Shown: piece after piece, positions 20,565 through 33,677 of the stretch
Layout: every line of letters begins with the position of its first letter
Position numbering within the stretch: the stretch's first letter is position 1
DNA from: Hydrocarboniphaga daqingensis
GTDB lineage: Bacteria > Pseudomonadota > Gammaproteobacteria > Nevskiales > Nevskiaceae
DNA length: 64,000 nucleotides
NCBI RefSeq assembly: GCF_900129825.1
Contig: NZ_FQWZ01000002.1
Span: 332,680 to 396,679, forward strand
Direction of reading: 5' to 3'
Notes under the pieces: generated by a model
Seen by the model: only the letters and a program-made list of their open reading frames with translations
What the model was told of the DNA's origin: nothing
The model's database searches: none
Translations under genes and position numbers: made by a program

Positions 20565-23500
20565 ATGCTCGCTTTCGTAACCCGGCGCCCGGTCGCCGTC
20601 GTGATGTTCACGCTGGCCGTGCTGCTATTCGGCATGGTGTCGCTGTCGCGACTCCCGGTGACGCTGCTGCCCAACTTGTCGTATCCAACGCTGACGGTGC
20701 GCACCGAGCTGGAAGGCGCCGCGCCAACGGAGATCGAAACGCTGCTGAGCAAGCCGATCGAAGAAGTCGTCGGCGTGATCAAGAACGTGCGCCGCGTCAC
20801 CTCGACCTCACGCGCCGGTACGTCCGACGTCACGCTGGAATTCAACTGGGGCACGCGGATGGACTACGCTGTGCTCGACGTGCGCGAAAAGCTCGACACG
20901 CTCGAATTGCCCAAGGACGCCAAGCGCCCGGTGGTGCTGCGCTTCGATCCGTCGTCGGACCCGATTCTACGGATGGGCCTGGCGCTGAAAGCTCAGGACG
21001 AGACGCGCAGCGTCGTCGCCGAAGACGTCAGCCTCAAACGCCTGCGCCGCATCGCGGAAGACCTGGTGCAAAAGCCGCTGGAGGCCGTCGGCGGCGTGGC
21101 GGCGGTGAAGATATCCGGCGGCCTGGAGGACGAAGTGCAGGTGCTGGTCGACCTGCACAAGCTCGCGCAGCAGGGCCTGACGCTGGAATCGATCAGCACG
21201 CGACTCAAGGCCGAGAACGTCAATTTGTCGGGTGGTCGTGTCGAACAGGGCGCCAGCCGCTATCTGGTGCGGACGCTGAACCAGTTCCGCGATCTGGACC
21301 AGATGCGCAACGTGATCCTGGTATCGCGGCCGACGCCGGGCGGCGTGCTGCAGCCGGTGTATCTGCGCGACGTCGCCGAGGTTCGCAGCGGCTACAAGGA
21401 GCGCGAGGCGGTGATCCGCATCGGCGGCAACGAAGCCGTCGAGATCGACGTCTACAAGGAAGGCGACGGCAACACCGTCGAAACCGCGCAAGTCGTGCAG
21501 AAGCGTCTGGAGACCTTGCGCAAATCATTGCCGGCCGATGTCGAGCTCAAGCCGCTGTACGACCAGAGCGTGTTCATCGAAAGCGCGATCGACGAAGTGC
21601 GCGACGCGGCCATCATTGGCGGCGTGCTTGCCGTGCTGATCGTCTATCTGTTCTTGGGCAGCGCGTGGATCACGGCGGTGATCTCGATTTCGATCCCGGT
21701 GTCGGTGATCGCCACGTTCAACGTGATGTACGGCGCGGGCTTGTCGCTGAACATCATGTCGCTGGGCGGCATCGCGCTGGCGATCGGCCTGGTCGTCGAC
21801 GATGCGATCGTCGTGCTCGAAAACATCATGCGCAAGCGCGAAGCCGGCCTTGCGCCGGCCGACGCTGCTGTCGCCGGTGCATCCGAAGTCGGTGGCGCGG
21901 TGATCGCCTCGACGTTGACCACAGTGGCCGTGTTCTTTCCGATGGTGTTCGTGCAAGGCATCGCCGGCCAGCTGTTTTCGGACCAGGCGCTGGTCGTCAC
22001 CGGCGCGCTGATCTTCTCGCTGGTGGTGTCGTTCACGCTGATTCCGATGTTGGCGGCGCGCGGTGCAGACAAGACACCGCCACCCGCGGCGGCGCCGATT
22101 CGCCGCGACTCGGGTCATATGCGTCACGGTCTGTCCGCGGTGCGCTACGGGCTGTTCGAGCAGCTGCCGTACGCGATCGGCTGGGTCATCGTCCGTGTGC
22201 TGCGCGGTATCGGCTGGCTGCTGGGCTTCGTGTTCCGCCCGCTGTCGCGCGGATTCCAATCGATGTTCGACCGCTTCGAGGCGCGCTACGAGCGCGCGCT
22301 GATCTGGGCGCTGGGACATCGCACGCTGGTGCTCGGCAGCGCGGTGGCGATGCTCGCCGGCAGCGCGTGGCTGTTGACGCAGATTGGCGTTGAGCTGATT
22401 CCGCCGTTCAACCAGGGCGAACTGCGCGCCGAAATCGAGCTGCCGCCGGGCACGCCGCTGGCGCGCAGCGACGCCGCGCTGCGCGACCTGTCGCGAACGC
22501 TGCAGGCGGATACCGAAGCCGCGCCCTGGCTCGGCTCCAACTACTCGATCGCCGGCCAAGGCAATCGGCTCGACGTATCGGCCGATGAAGGCGGCGAGAA
22601 CAACGGCATTCTGAATCTGAGCCTCAAGCCGGGCTTCTACGACAAGGAGTCCGATCTGATCGCCAAGCTGCAAGGTCCGCTCGAAGCGGTGCCGGGCCTG
22701 ACGTATCGCTATACGCGTCCGACCTTGTTCACGCTCAAGGCGCCGCTGGAGGTCGAGATTGCCGGCTATGACCTCGACGCGCTGGTGCGCATCAGCGAGG
22801 CGATCCGCAATCAGATGCGGGCCTCGGGCTATTTCAGCGAGATCGAAACCACGCAGGCTCCTGGGCATCCCGAGATCCAGATCCAGTTCGATCAGGAGCG
22901 CGCGGCCGCGCTCGGTCTGGACACGGCCGACTTGGCCGCTCGCGTCGTCAACTCGGTGCAGGGCGATGTGGCCACGCGCTATCGCCTGAACGATCGCGAG
23001 ATCGACGTGCTGGTGCGCGGCTCCGAAGGCGATCGCAGCAGCGTGGACGATGTACGGCGTCTGGTGATCAACCCCGACGCAGCGCGTCCGGTGACACTGG
23101 AAGCCGTTGCCGATGTCCGGCTGCGCAGCGGTCCGAGCGAGATTCGTCGCATCGGCCAGTCACGCGTCGTTGTTGTGTCGGCGCAGCTGGCACGCGGCGA
23201 CCTGTCCGAAGCGGTGGCCGAGCTCGACCGCATCGTCGCCAGCGTGCCGATGCCGCAGAACATCGGCGCCTCGGTTACCGGGCAGAGCGAGGAGATGGAG
23301 GTGTCGTTCAAGTCGCTGCAGTTCGCGCTGGCGCTGGCGGTGTTTCTGGTTTACCTGGTGATGGCCTCGCAGTTCGAGTCGCTGGTGCACCCGTTCGTCA
23401 TTCTGTTCACGATCCCGCTGGCGGCGATCGGCGCGATTCTGGCGCTGTACCTGACCGGCTCGATCATCAACGTCGTCGCATTGATCGGCATGATCATCCT

Positions 23501-23852
23501 GGCCGGTATCGTTGTGAAAAACGGCATCGTGTTAATCGACTTGGTCAACCGCAAGCGCGAAGAAGGCTACAGCCGCTTCGACGCGATCCTGATCGGCGGG
23601 CGCACGCGCTTGCGCCCGATCCTGATGACGACCGCGACCGCCGTGCTCGGCTTGCTACCCATCGCAATCGGCATGGGCGCGGGTGGCGAGATGCAGCGGC
23701 CGATGGCGATCACCGTGATCGGCGGGCTGACCGTGTCCACGCTGCTGACGCTGCTGGTGATTCCGGTGCTGTACACGCTGCTCGACCGCAGCCCGGATCG
23801 GGTCACCGACAGCGCACTGGCCGGTGTCGCGGCCGACGGCCATCGCGCATGA
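20565..23852 (+). CDS. RND multidrug-efflux-type permease 1
   Basis: 1095 residues, a proton-driven inner-membrane pump of the HAE-1 group. It has the 12-helix RND plan: TM1 (RRPVAVVMFTLAVLLFGMVS), a first periplasmic loop, TM2-6, a long cytoplasmic/amphipathic link (about 500-580, longer than in AcrB), a second periplasmic loop and TM8-12. Proton-relay residues are intact: Asp412/Asp413 in VVDDAIVVLEN and Lys985 in VVKNGIVLID. AAGGA lies about 10 nt upstream of the ATG. The 3' end overlaps the PAP2 start (ATGA), so translation is coupled. Substrates are not predictable from sequence. Confidence 0.93.
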   Translation: MLAFVTRRPVAVVMFTLAVLLFGMVSLSRLPVTLLPNLSYPTLTVRTELEGAAPTEIETLLSKPIEEVVGVIKNVRRVTSTSRAGTSDVTLEFNWGTRMDYAVLDVREKLDTLELPKDAKRPVVLRFDPSSDPILRMGLALKAQDETRSVVAEDVSLKRLRRIAEDLVQKPLEAVGGVAAVKISGGLEDEVQVLVDLHKLAQQGLTLESISTRLKAENVNLSGGRVEQGASRYLVRTLNQFRDLDQMRNVILVSRPTPGGVLQPVYLRDVAEVRSGYKEREAVIRIGGNEAVEIDVYKEGDGNTVETAQVVQKRLETLRKSLPADVELKPLYDQSVFIESAIDEVRDAAIIGGVLAVLIVYLFLGSAWITAVISISIPVSVIATFNVMYGAGLSLNIMSLGGIALAIGLVVDDAIVVLENIMRKREAGLAPADAAVAGASEVGGAVIASTLTTVAVFFPMVFVQGIAGQLFSDQALVVTGALIFSLVVSFTLIPMLAARGADKTPPPAAAPIRRDSGHMRHGLSAVRYGLFEQLPYAIGWVIVRVLRGIGWLLGFVFRPLSRGFQSMFDRFEARYERALIWALGHRTLVLGSAVAMLAGSAWLLTQIGVELIPPFNQGELRAEIELPPGTPLARSDAALRDLSRTLQADTEAAPWLGSNYSIAGQGNRLDVSADEGGENNGILNLSLKPGFYDKESDLIAKLQGPLEAVPGLTYRYTRPTLFTLKAPLEVEIAGYDLDALVRISEAIRNQMRASGYFSEIETTQAPGHPEIQIQFDQERAAALGLDTADLAARVVNSVQGDVATRYRLNDREIDVLVRGSEGDRSSVDDVRRLVINPDAARPVTLEAVADVRLRSGPSEIRRIGQSRVVVVSAQLARGDLSEAVAELDRIVASVPMPQNIGASVTGQSEEMEVSFKSLQFALALAVFLVYLVMASQFESLVHPFVILFTIPLAAIGAILALYLTGSIINVVALIGMIILAGIVVKNGIVLIDLVNRKREEGYSRFDAILIGGRTRLRPILMTTATAVLGLLPIAIGMGAGGEMQRPMAITVIGGLTVSTLLTLLVIPVLYTLLDRSPDRVTDSALAGVAADGHRA

Positions 23853-24510
23853 GCACGTCGACGCCGCTGATGCTGCCGCCGTGGCAACGACTGCTGCAGT
23901 TCGTGCTGTCACTGTCGACGTTCGTGATGATGTGTCTGCTGTTTCTGGATCGACCGCTGGCCGTGTGGCTAGCGGTTCATGCGGGCCATTGGGTCGAGCC
24001 GGCGCGCGCGTTCACTGACAATCTGTCGGCCCTGTTTCTGCCGTCGCTACCGCGCTGGGTGCATCCGGTCGCGTTGATCGTGACCGGCCTGCTGCTGGCA
24101 TGGCAGCGCCGGATGTTGGCGGCGCGCACGCTATGGTTGATCGCGCTGGTGCTGGTGCTGACGCGTACCACGGTATCGGCGCTGAAGGCGGCCTGTGATC
24201 GCGTGCGGCCATTTGAGTACCTGAACGATCCGCGGCTCGCCGACTTCGGTGTCGCCGGACATGATTCGTTTCCGTCGGGACACGCGGGTACCTACATGGC
24301 GGTGCTGTTGCCGCTGGCACTGGTACTGCCGCAGTGGCGCCTGCCGCTGCTGCTGGTGGCCACGCTCGGCTCGCTGGCGCGCGTGATCGAGGGCGACCAC
24401 TACCTCGGGGACGTCACGGCCTCGACCGTGATCGTGCTGATCCACATCGTGCTGGTGACCGCGCTGCTCGGCCGTCCGCTGGGCTTGCGCTTTTCGGAGC
24501 CGACGTCGCC

Positions 24511-24514
<4 letters not shown>
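23849..24514 (+). CDS. PAP2-family membrane phosphatase
   Basis: 221 residues with five to six membrane helices and a complete phosphatidic-acid-phosphatase signature: K113-x6-R120P121, S140-FPSGHA (140-146) and R178-x5-H184 in ARVIEGDHYLGDV. Members remove phosphate from lipid phosphates such as undecaprenyl pyrophosphate or phosphatidylglycerophosphate at the periplasmic face. The gene begins inside the stop of RND permease 1 and ends inside the start of RND permease 2, both with 4-bp ATGA overlaps. It is therefore made in step with the pumps. Whether it serves the transporter or is merely carried in the operon is unknown. Confidence 0.9.
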
Positions 24515-27570
<3,056 letters not shown>

Positions 27571-27643
27571 CACCCGAGCCGACGCAAACGAATCGTCACG
27601 TTGTGGTCCCTTGAGCGCGGGCCGCTGCAATAGGAGTCTTTCG

Positions 27644-27982
27644 ATGTCGCAAGTTTTGCCGAGTCAACCGCAGGCGCAGGGCAGCGTGTTCTGGGGATCA
27701 TTCTGGATGCTGGTGCTGTCGGTGCTGCTGTTCTGGCTGCCGGGCTTGGGCAGCCTGATCGCGGGCATCGTCGGCGGCAAGATCGCCGGCAGCGTCGGAC
27801 GCGCGTTTCTCGCATCAATCCTGCCGAGCTTGGTGCTGGGCGCCGCCTTGTTGCTGCTGGCGCAGTGGCTGACCGGTATCGCCTGGCTGGCCGCGCTGAT
27901 CGCGCTGGGCACCGTGATGTTCGCGATCATCGGCGCCGGCACGCTGGTGGTCGGTGCCTTGATCGGTGGCCTGCTGGCCTGA
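27644..27982 (+). CDS. small hydrophobic membrane protein
   Basis: 112 residues starting at ATG 27644 with AGGAG 7 nt upstream. Four hydrophobic segments cover nearly the whole chain, with Gly-rich turns (LPGLGSLIAGIVGGKIAGS). Only a short polar N-terminus (about 15 residues) should be outside the membrane. I do not recognise a named family; Gly-zipper-like packing is visible. It follows the second RND permease by 73 bp on the same strand but has its own strong ribosome site, so membership of the efflux operon is uncertain. Confidence 0.65.
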   Translation: MSQVLPSQPQAQGSVFWGSFWMLVLSVLLFWLPGLGSLIAGIVGGKIAGSVGRAFLASILPSLVLGAALLLLAQWLTGIAWLAALIALGTVMFAIIGAGTLVVGALIGGLLA

Positions 27983-28059
27983 GCGACTCCCGCAGCAGCG
28001 CTGCGGTCGGTTAGCCTTGGGTCTGCGCCGCGCATTGCGGTGCCCATCCCGGTGATCCG

Positions 28060-29544
28060 ATGTTCAAGCAGCTGCTATTGATTGCGGTGGTGCTGCCGCT
28101 GGCCGGCGCCACCGGGTTTGCCGTATGGCGCACGTCGCAGATTCCGCTGCATGAAGCCGTCACCCGCAGTGCCGCGCTGATTGCCGTCGACCGCGCCGCG
28201 GTCGCCGACCGCCTCGCTGAGGCGGTGCGGTTCGCGACGGTGGCCAATGCCACTGCCGATATCAGCGCTGAGCAGCGCGCTGCGTTCAACGGCTTTCTGG
28301 ACTATCTGCAGCGGCGCTTTCCGCTGACGCACCAGCGCCTGCAACTTGAGCGCGTCAACGAATTTAGCCTGCTGTACACCTGGGCCGGCTCTGACCCGCA
28401 GCAGGCGCCCGTATTGCTGGCCGCGCACATGGATGTCGTGCCGGCCGATGCTGCCGGCTGGACGTACCCGCCGTTTGACGGCGTGATCGCCGATGGCTAT
28501 GTCTGGGGCCGCGGCACGCTGGACGACAAGAACAGCTTGGTTGCGATCCTCGAAGCCTGCGAGGCGCTGTTGCAGCTCGGCTACGCGCCGCAGCGCACGC
28601 TGCTGTTCGCGTTTGGACAGGATGAGGAAGTCAGCGGCCAGCGCGGCGCATCCGCCATCGCCGCGCTGCTGGCGCAACGCCAGATCAAAGCCGCGTTCAC
28701 GCTCGACGAAGGCGGCGCCGTGACACGCGGCTTGGTCCCCGGCGTCGACCGACCCGTGGCCTCGGTGATGGCCGGCGAAAAAGGCTATCTGACGTTGAAG
28801 CTGTCGCTGGCCGCCGACGGCGGGCATTCGTCGACGCCCGGGCCGAGCAGCGTCGTCGGCCGGCTGGCGCATGCCGTGACGCAGCTCGAAGCGCATCCGA
28901 TGCCGGCGCGGCTGATCCCGCCGGTGGACGCAATGCTGGCGCGCCTGGCGCCCGAAATGGCGTATCCGACACGGCTGGTCGTGGCCAATCGTGACTGGCT
29001 GACACCGGTGCTGCTGCAGGCGCTGTCGGGCTCGCGGACGACCAATGCGCTGGTGCGCACGACCACGGCGGTGACGATGTTCAACGCCGGGGTCAAGGAC
29101 AACGTGCTGCCCAACCGCGGCGAAGTGCTGGTCAACTTCCGTCTGCTGCCCGGCGACAGCATCGCCGACGTGCTGCGCCACGTACGCGAGGTGATCGCCG
29201 ACGACGACATCGCGATCGCACCGGTCGATGCGTTCAATCACGATGCCCCGGCCGCCTCCGACGCCGGTGCGCCCGCGTTCGGACTGATCGAGCGCGCGAT
29301 CAACGAGGTGTTCCCCGAAGCGCTGGTCACCAGTGGCGTCGTGCTCGGCGCAACCGACAACCGCTATTACGCCGGCGTGCGCGAGCAGGGCTACGGCTTT
29401 TCGCCGATGCCGTACACGCAAGACGACGCCACGCGCATTCATGGCATCGACGAGCGCATTGCCGTCGACGATTACCTGAAGATGATCCAGTTTTACGCCC
29501 AGCTGATGCGCGAGGCGGGCGCGGCGCCCGCCACAGCGCCGTGA
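28060..29544 (+). CDS. M20-family zinc carboxypeptidase
   Basis: 494 residues. An N-terminal hydrophobic segment (about 3-23) anchors or exports the protein. The M20 metal site is visible: His123 and Asp125 in LLAAHMDVVP, the bridging Asp155 in RGTLDDKN, and the Glu pair in GQDEEVSG near 190. The lid domain contains GGHSSTPGPSS. Length and wording fit the carboxypeptidase S / PM20D1 branch, which hydrolyses peptides or N-acyl amino acids. The downstream yggU-like gene starts in its stop codon (GTGA), so they form a coupled pair. Confidence 0.87.
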   Translation: MFKQLLLIAVVLPLAGATGFAVWRTSQIPLHEAVTRSAALIAVDRAAVADRLAEAVRFATVANATADISAEQRAAFNGFLDYLQRRFPLTHQRLQLERVNEFSLLYTWAGSDPQQAPVLLAAHMDVVPADAAGWTYPPFDGVIADGYVWGRGTLDDKNSLVAILEACEALLQLGYAPQRTLLFAFGQDEEVSGQRGASAIAALLAQRQIKAAFTLDEGGAVTRGLVPGVDRPVASVMAGEKGYLTLKLSLAADGGHSSTPGPSSVVGRLAHAVTQLEAHPMPARLIPPVDAMLARLAPEMAYPTRLVVANRDWLTPVLLQALSGSRTTNALVRTTTAVTMFNAGVKDNVLPNRGEVLVNFRLLPGDSIADVLRHVREVIADDDIAIAPVDAFNHDAPAASDAGAPAFGLIERAINEVFPEALVTSGVVLGATDNRYYAGVREQGYGFSPMPYTQDDATRIHGIDERIAVDDYLKMIQFYAQLMREAGAAPATAP

Positions 29545-29810
29545 CCGCGACGCTGCGACTGGCGCTCAAGGTATCGGCCAAAGCCTCTCGCAGCGCGGTC
29601 ACCGGCTGGCGCGGCGATGTCCTCAAAGTGTCGGTGACGGCTGCGCCCGAGCGCGGCAAGGCCAATGCGGCAGTGCTCGACGTGTTAGCCGAGGCGCTGG
29701 CCGTGCCGCGCAGCGCGGTGCGGCTGTTGCGCGGCGGCACCACGCCGGACAAATGGGTCGAGATCGACGGACTGGCCGACGTCGACGAACTGCGGCGTCG
29801 CATCGGCTGA
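29541..29810 (+). CDS. DUF167 / YggU family protein
   Basis: 89 residues starting at GTG 29541, overlapping the M20 peptidase stop. The family signature VTAAPERGKANAAVLDVLAEAL is visible in parts (APERGKANAAV) and is followed by the strand VRLLRGGTTPDKWVEI. DUF167 proteins are small alpha/beta cytoplasmic proteins of unknown function. Length is standard. Confidence 0.9.
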   Translation: MTATLRLALKVSAKASRSAVTGWRGDVLKVSVTAAPERGKANAAVLDVLAEALAVPRSAVRLLRGGTTPDKWVEIDGLADVDELRRRIG

Positions 29811-29906
29811 GGGAAATCCCCCGGCGCGGCGGCGACGCCCATTGGCTAGACTCGGCCGGTCCTGCGCCGCGTCCTCGCGGCGTTCTCATTTGGAGCGTCC
29901 CCAAAC

Positions 29907-31712
29907 ATGACCAGCGCCAGCGTCGCGGCCCCTGCGCGATCCGACAAGATGCCGTCCGGCATCCCGTTCATCATCGTCAACGAGTTCGCGGAGCGCTTCT
30001 GCTTCTACGGCATCAACGCGATCCTGGTGCAGTACATGATCCAGTTCCTGCACTTCGGCGACGCCAAGGCGCAGGGCTGGCAGGCGATGTTCAAGAGCGC
30101 GGCCTACTTGTTCCCGCTGCTCGGTGCGATGGTCTCGGACATCTTCCTGGCCAAGTTCCGCACGATCATCTACTTCTCGATCGTCTACGTGATCGGCTGC
30201 ACGACGCTGGCGCTAGGCAGCACGCCGACGATGCTGGTCGTCGGCATGTTCCTGATGGCCTTCGGCACCGGCGGCATCAAGCCTTGCGTGTCGACCAATG
30301 TCGGTGACCAGTTCACGTCCGCCAATGCGCATTTGATCGAGCGCGCGTTCTCGTACTTCTATCTGTCGATCAATCTCGGCTCGTCGATCTCGATCTACTT
30401 CTGCCCGCAGCTGCTCAGCGACCCGGACTACGGCCCGCGCTTCGCATTCGGCATGCCGGCCTTGATGATGGCGCTGGCGACGCTGGTGTTCTGGCTCGGT
30501 CGCAAGCGCTTTGCGATTGTGCCGGCCGCGATGACCAACCCCGGCTGGGCGCCGCTGGGTTTCATCGCGTTTTTCCTGGCGTTGCTGGCGATTTCGGCGG
30601 CGATCTTCCTGGCGACCAACTTCCTGTTCGCGCTGCTGATGATGCTGGCGATGCTGGCCGCGTCGGCCGCGATCTGCATGAACACGCCGCTCGGCAAGGC
30701 CTTGCCGAGCGAGCTGCTCGCCTGGCTGCAGCGCTCGTTCACCGGCGAGCACTTGAGCATCGTCCTGCGTCTGTCGGTGCTGTTCTTGTTCGTTGCGTTC
30801 TTCTGGGCGCTGTGGGATCAGAGCAATGGCAACAGCTGGACCGTACAAGCCCAGTCCGGCCTGATGGACAAGCATCTGTTCGGCTTTCTCGGCGGCGTCT
30901 TCCCGGCGCTGGCGACCTACGAGATGCTGCCGGCGCAGCTGCAGGTCGTGAACGGCCTGTACATCATCGTGATGATTCCGATCTTCAGCTTCGGTATCTA
31001 TCCGCTGCTCGGCAAGTTCTTCGCCGTGACGCCGCTGCGCAAGATCGGCATGGGCTTTTTCATCACCGCCTCGTCGTTCGTCGTCGTCGCCTGGATCGAG
31101 CAGCGCATCCAGAGCGGCCACGTGGTCAGCCTGTGGTGGCAGATCAGCGCCTACGGCGTGCTGACCGCAGCTGAAGTGCTGGTGTCGATCACTTGCCTGG
31201 AATACGCGTACAAGCAGGCGCCGCCGGTGATGAAGAGCACGATCATGAGCCTGTTCCTAGTCTCGACCAGCCTGGGCAATGCACTGACGGCGACCGTCAA
31301 CGCGCTGATGGTCGAGCCGCTGCAGGCCTCGTCGGTCGAAACCGGCGCGCAGACCTGGGCGACGATGAGCGCGGTCGACGACTTCGTCACCGGCCAGAAG
31401 ATCGACTTTGCCGGCGACAACGGCGTGACGATCACCGACGTCGACGGCACCGCTGCGCCGCTGGCCGGCACCTTCCTGATCGGTGAGATCGACGCCGCCG
31501 GCAAGCGCATCCGCCTGCTCGACAAGGTCGAGCGCCGCGACGTCGTCAGCAGCGGTGCGTTCGCTGCCGACAAGGCCGACGTGTCGACCTACGCGCTGGT
31601 CGGCCCGGTGTACTTCCTGTTCTTCGCGGCACTGATGGGCGGCATGGCCGTACTGTTCATCTTCTTCGCCGTCAGCATCAAGGAGCGCACCTTCGTCCGC
31701 GACGACGCTTGA
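29907..31712 (+). CDS. POT/PTR2-family proton:oligopeptide symporter
   Basis: 601 residues, a 12-14-helix MFS transporter that couples di- and tripeptide uptake to protons. The diagnostic ExxERFxxYG motif is E26FAERFCFYG35. A soluble stretch of about 85 residues (roughly 480-565, VTITDVDGTAAPLAG and RIRLLDKVERRDVVSS) is inserted before the last helix, an extracytoplasmic loop recalling the extracellular domain of animal PepT proteins. It has its own 96-bp upstream gap and seems monocistronic. Together with the exported M20 peptidase and oligopeptidase B it points to growth on peptides. Confidence 0.9.
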   Translation: MTSASVAAPARSDKMPSGIPFIIVNEFAERFCFYGINAILVQYMIQFLHFGDAKAQGWQAMFKSAAYLFPLLGAMVSDIFLAKFRTIIYFSIVYVIGCTTLALGSTPTMLVVGMFLMAFGTGGIKPCVSTNVGDQFTSANAHLIERAFSYFYLSINLGSSISIYFCPQLLSDPDYGPRFAFGMPALMMALATLVFWLGRKRFAIVPAAMTNPGWAPLGFIAFFLALLAISAAIFLATNFLFALLMMLAMLAASAAICMNTPLGKALPSELLAWLQRSFTGEHLSIVLRLSVLFLFVAFFWALWDQSNGNSWTVQAQSGLMDKHLFGFLGGVFPALATYEMLPAQLQVVNGLYIIVMIPIFSFGIYPLLGKFFAVTPLRKIGMGFFITASSFVVVAWIEQRIQSGHVVSLWWQISAYGVLTAAEVLVSITCLEYAYKQAPPVMKSTIMSLFLVSTSLGNALTATVNALMVEPLQASSVETGAQTWATMSAVDDFVTGQKIDFAGDNGVTITDVDGTAAPLAGTFLIGEIDAAGKRIRLLDKVERRDVVSSGAFAADKADVSTYALVGPVYFLFFAALMGGMAVLFIFFAVSIKERTFVRDDA

Positions 31713-31773
31713 GCCAGCGGTCCGGGGCGCGGCGGGCGGGCTAAACTAGCGCGTGCCTGCCGGGTAGTCCGCC

Positions 31774-32676
31774 GTGTCCGAGTCCGCTGTCGAAGTCCCC
31801 GTCCGTTTCGCGCCCGCTGGCGGCAGCCGCGCGCCGCGGCTGTCTCACGAGTCCAACAAGCTGGCCAAGCGCCTGCGCCGCAACGTCGGCCAGGCGATCC
31901 AGGACTACAACATGATCGTCGACGGCGATCGTGTGATGGTCTGTCTGTCCGGCGGCAAGGACAGCTACACGATGCTCGACCTGCTGCTGCAACTGCAGGC
32001 CAAGGCGCCGGTGCGGTTCTCGATCACAGCGGTCAATCTCGACCAGAAGCAGCCCGACTTCCCCGAACACGTGCTGCCCGACTATCTGCGCAGTCGTGGC
32101 GTCGACTTCCATATCCTCGAGCAGGACACCTATTCGGTGGTCAAGCGCGTCGTGCCCGAAGGCAAGACGATGTGCTCGCTGTGTTCGCGGCTGCGTCGTG
32201 GCGCGCTGTACAGCTACGCCCACGACCACGGCTATACCAAGATCGCGCTCGGTCATCATCGCGACGACATCCTGGCCACGTTCTTCCTGAACCTGTTCTT
32301 CGGCGGCTCGCTGAAGGCCATGCCGCCGAAGCTGCAGTCCGACGATGGCCGCAATATCGTGATCCGGCCACTGGCGTACTGCCGTGAAAGCGACATCGCC
32401 GAGTACGCGCGGCAGCGCGCGTTTCCGATCATTCCGTGCAACTTGTGCGGCTCTCAGGAGCAACTGCAGCGCAAGCAGGTGCGCCGGATGATGGAAGCCT
32501 GGGAAGCCGAGCATCCCGGCCGCAGCGAGATCATTTTCAGGGCGCTGAGCAATGTCGCGCCGTCACAGTTGGCCGACCGCAATTTGTTCGACTTCGCCAG
32601 CTTGGGCGGCGACCGTCCGCTCGCTGAGGGCCAGGGCGACTGGCTGATGCCCGACGCCGATGCTGCGGCTCGCTGA
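31774..32676 (+). CDS. ttcA: tRNA 2-thiocytidine(32) synthetase
   Basis: 300-residue iron-sulfur enzyme that thiolates cytidine 32 of certain tRNAs. It has the PP-loop SGGKDS (59-64), the CSLC pair (Cys134/Cys137) and Cys222 in IIPCNLCGS, the residues that hold the [4Fe-4S] cluster, plus [16 protein letters not shown]. The start is given as GTG 31774; no good ribosome site is visible, and the N-terminal ~25 residues are not conserved in the family, so a slightly later start is possible. The TraB/GumN gene overlaps its 3' end by 17 bp. Confidence 0.94.
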   Translation: MSESAVEVPVRFAPAGGSRAPRLSHESNKLAKRLRRNVGQAIQDYNMIVDGDRVMVCLSGGKDSYTMLDLLLQLQAKAPVRFSITAVNLDQKQPDFPEHVLPDYLRSRGVDFHILEQDTYSVVKRVVPEGKTMCSLCSRLRRGALYSYAHDHGYTKIALGHHRDDILATFFLNLFFGGSLKAMPPKLQSDDGRNIVIRPLAYCRESDIAEYARQRAFPIIPCNLCGSQEQLQRKQVRRMMEAWEAEHPGRSEIIFRALSNVAPSQLADRNLFDFASLGGDRPLAEGQGDWLMPDADAAAR

Positions 32677-33664
32677 CGCCGGCACGGCGCGCGCGATCGT
32701 CGCGGGTCTGTTGCTGCTGTCGTCGCTGGGCGTCGACGCCGGCGACACTGCAGCCGCCCGAACCGCGGCGCCACAAGACACCGTCACCGCGCCGGGCGCG
32801 GCGTTATCGGCCGAAGCGGCCGCCGCGACGCCGTTTTCCTGGACCGTCCAGCGCACCCCCGACCTTGCGGCTGCCGAGCAGGACGCCACGCGGGCGCCGG
32901 TGGTGCACCAGCTGGTGGGCTCGGTCCATCTGCTGCCGTCATCGGCGTATCCGCTGCCACCGGGTCTGGATCAGGCCTACGCGCGCACCAGCGCGCTGGT
33001 GCTGGAGACCGATCTGGCCGCATTGCAGGAGCCGGCGTTCCAGCAGCAGTTCCTGCAGCGCGCACAGGCGCCGGGCGGCTTGCGCGCCATCGTCGAGCCG
33101 GCGCTGTATCAGCGGCTTCAGCAGCGCACCGCCGCGCTGGCCTTGCCCGACGGCTACTGCGATGCATTCCGCGCCTGGTTCTGCGCGCTGTCGCTGGAAC
33201 TGTTCGAGCTGCAGCAGGCCGGCGTCGACGGTGATTTCGGCCTGGACCAACACTACTTTCAGCGTGCGCTACGCGATCAGCGCAGCGTGCGCTGGCTCGA
33301 AGAACCGGGTCAGCAACTGGCGCTGTTCACGACGATGAGCGATGTCCAGTCGCAGCAGTTTCTGGCGGCCACGCTGCAGGGCTTGGGCGAGGACGGCGCC
33401 GATCCGAACGAGCTGCTGCGGCAGTGGCGCCTCAACGATCAGCCGGCGATGGCCCGCAACGTCGTGGATCTGAAGCGCCGCTATCCGGATGTGTACGACC
33501 GGCTGCTCGCCGCGCGTAATCGGGCGTGGCTGGCGCGGCTGGACGCGATGCTTGGCGAATCACGGCCGTTGCTGATCGTTGTGGGCGCTGCGCATCTGGT
33601 CGGGCCTGACAGCGTTCCGGCGCTGCTGGCGGCCCAGGGCTGGATCGTGACGCCGCAGCGCTGA
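32660..33664 (+). CDS. TraB/GumN family protein
   Basis: 334 residues with an N-terminal signal sequence (about 10-27). The family hallmarks are the LVGSVHLLP motif near 85-93 and the C-terminal [12 protein letters not shown] followed by [17 protein letters not shown], the two GxxH elements of the TIKI/TraB protease-like fold. Animal TIKI proteins are metalloproteases; the bacterial role is unsettled, so enzymatic function is only inferred. The mature protein should be periplasmic. The first codons overlap ttcA, and a downstream start within the signal region cannot be excluded. Confidence 0.85.
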   Translation: MLRLADAGTARAIVAGLLLLSSLGVDAGDTAAARTAAPQDTVTAPGAALSAEAAAATPFSWTVQRTPDLAAAEQDATRAPVVHQLVGSVHLLPSSAYPLPPGLDQAYARTSALVLETDLAALQEPAFQQQFLQRAQAPGGLRAIVEPALYQRLQQRTAALALPDGYCDAFRAWFCALSLELFELQQAGVDGDFGLDQHYFQRALRDQRSVRWLEEPGQQLALFTTMSDVQSQQFLAATLQGLGEDGADPNELLRQWRLNDQPAMARNVVDLKRRYPDVYDRLLAARNRAWLARLDAMLGESRPLLIVVGAAHLVGPDSVPALLAAQGWIVTPQR

Positions 33665-33677
33665 ATCAGCCGCGCGC

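Noticed and set aside
20534-22393. 619-residue open frame on the plus strand overlapping RND permease 1 in another frame
   Set aside because: Arg/Gly/Ala-rich shadow without motifs; frame 20565 carries the conserved transporter.
21525-22868. 447-residue open frame antisense to RND permease 1
   Set aside because: Low-complexity Arg/His/Gln composition with no domain; the sense frame is a complete RND protein.
28075-29442. 455-residue open frame antisense to the M20 peptidase
   Set aside because: Shadow frame; the sense strand has intact metal-binding motifs.
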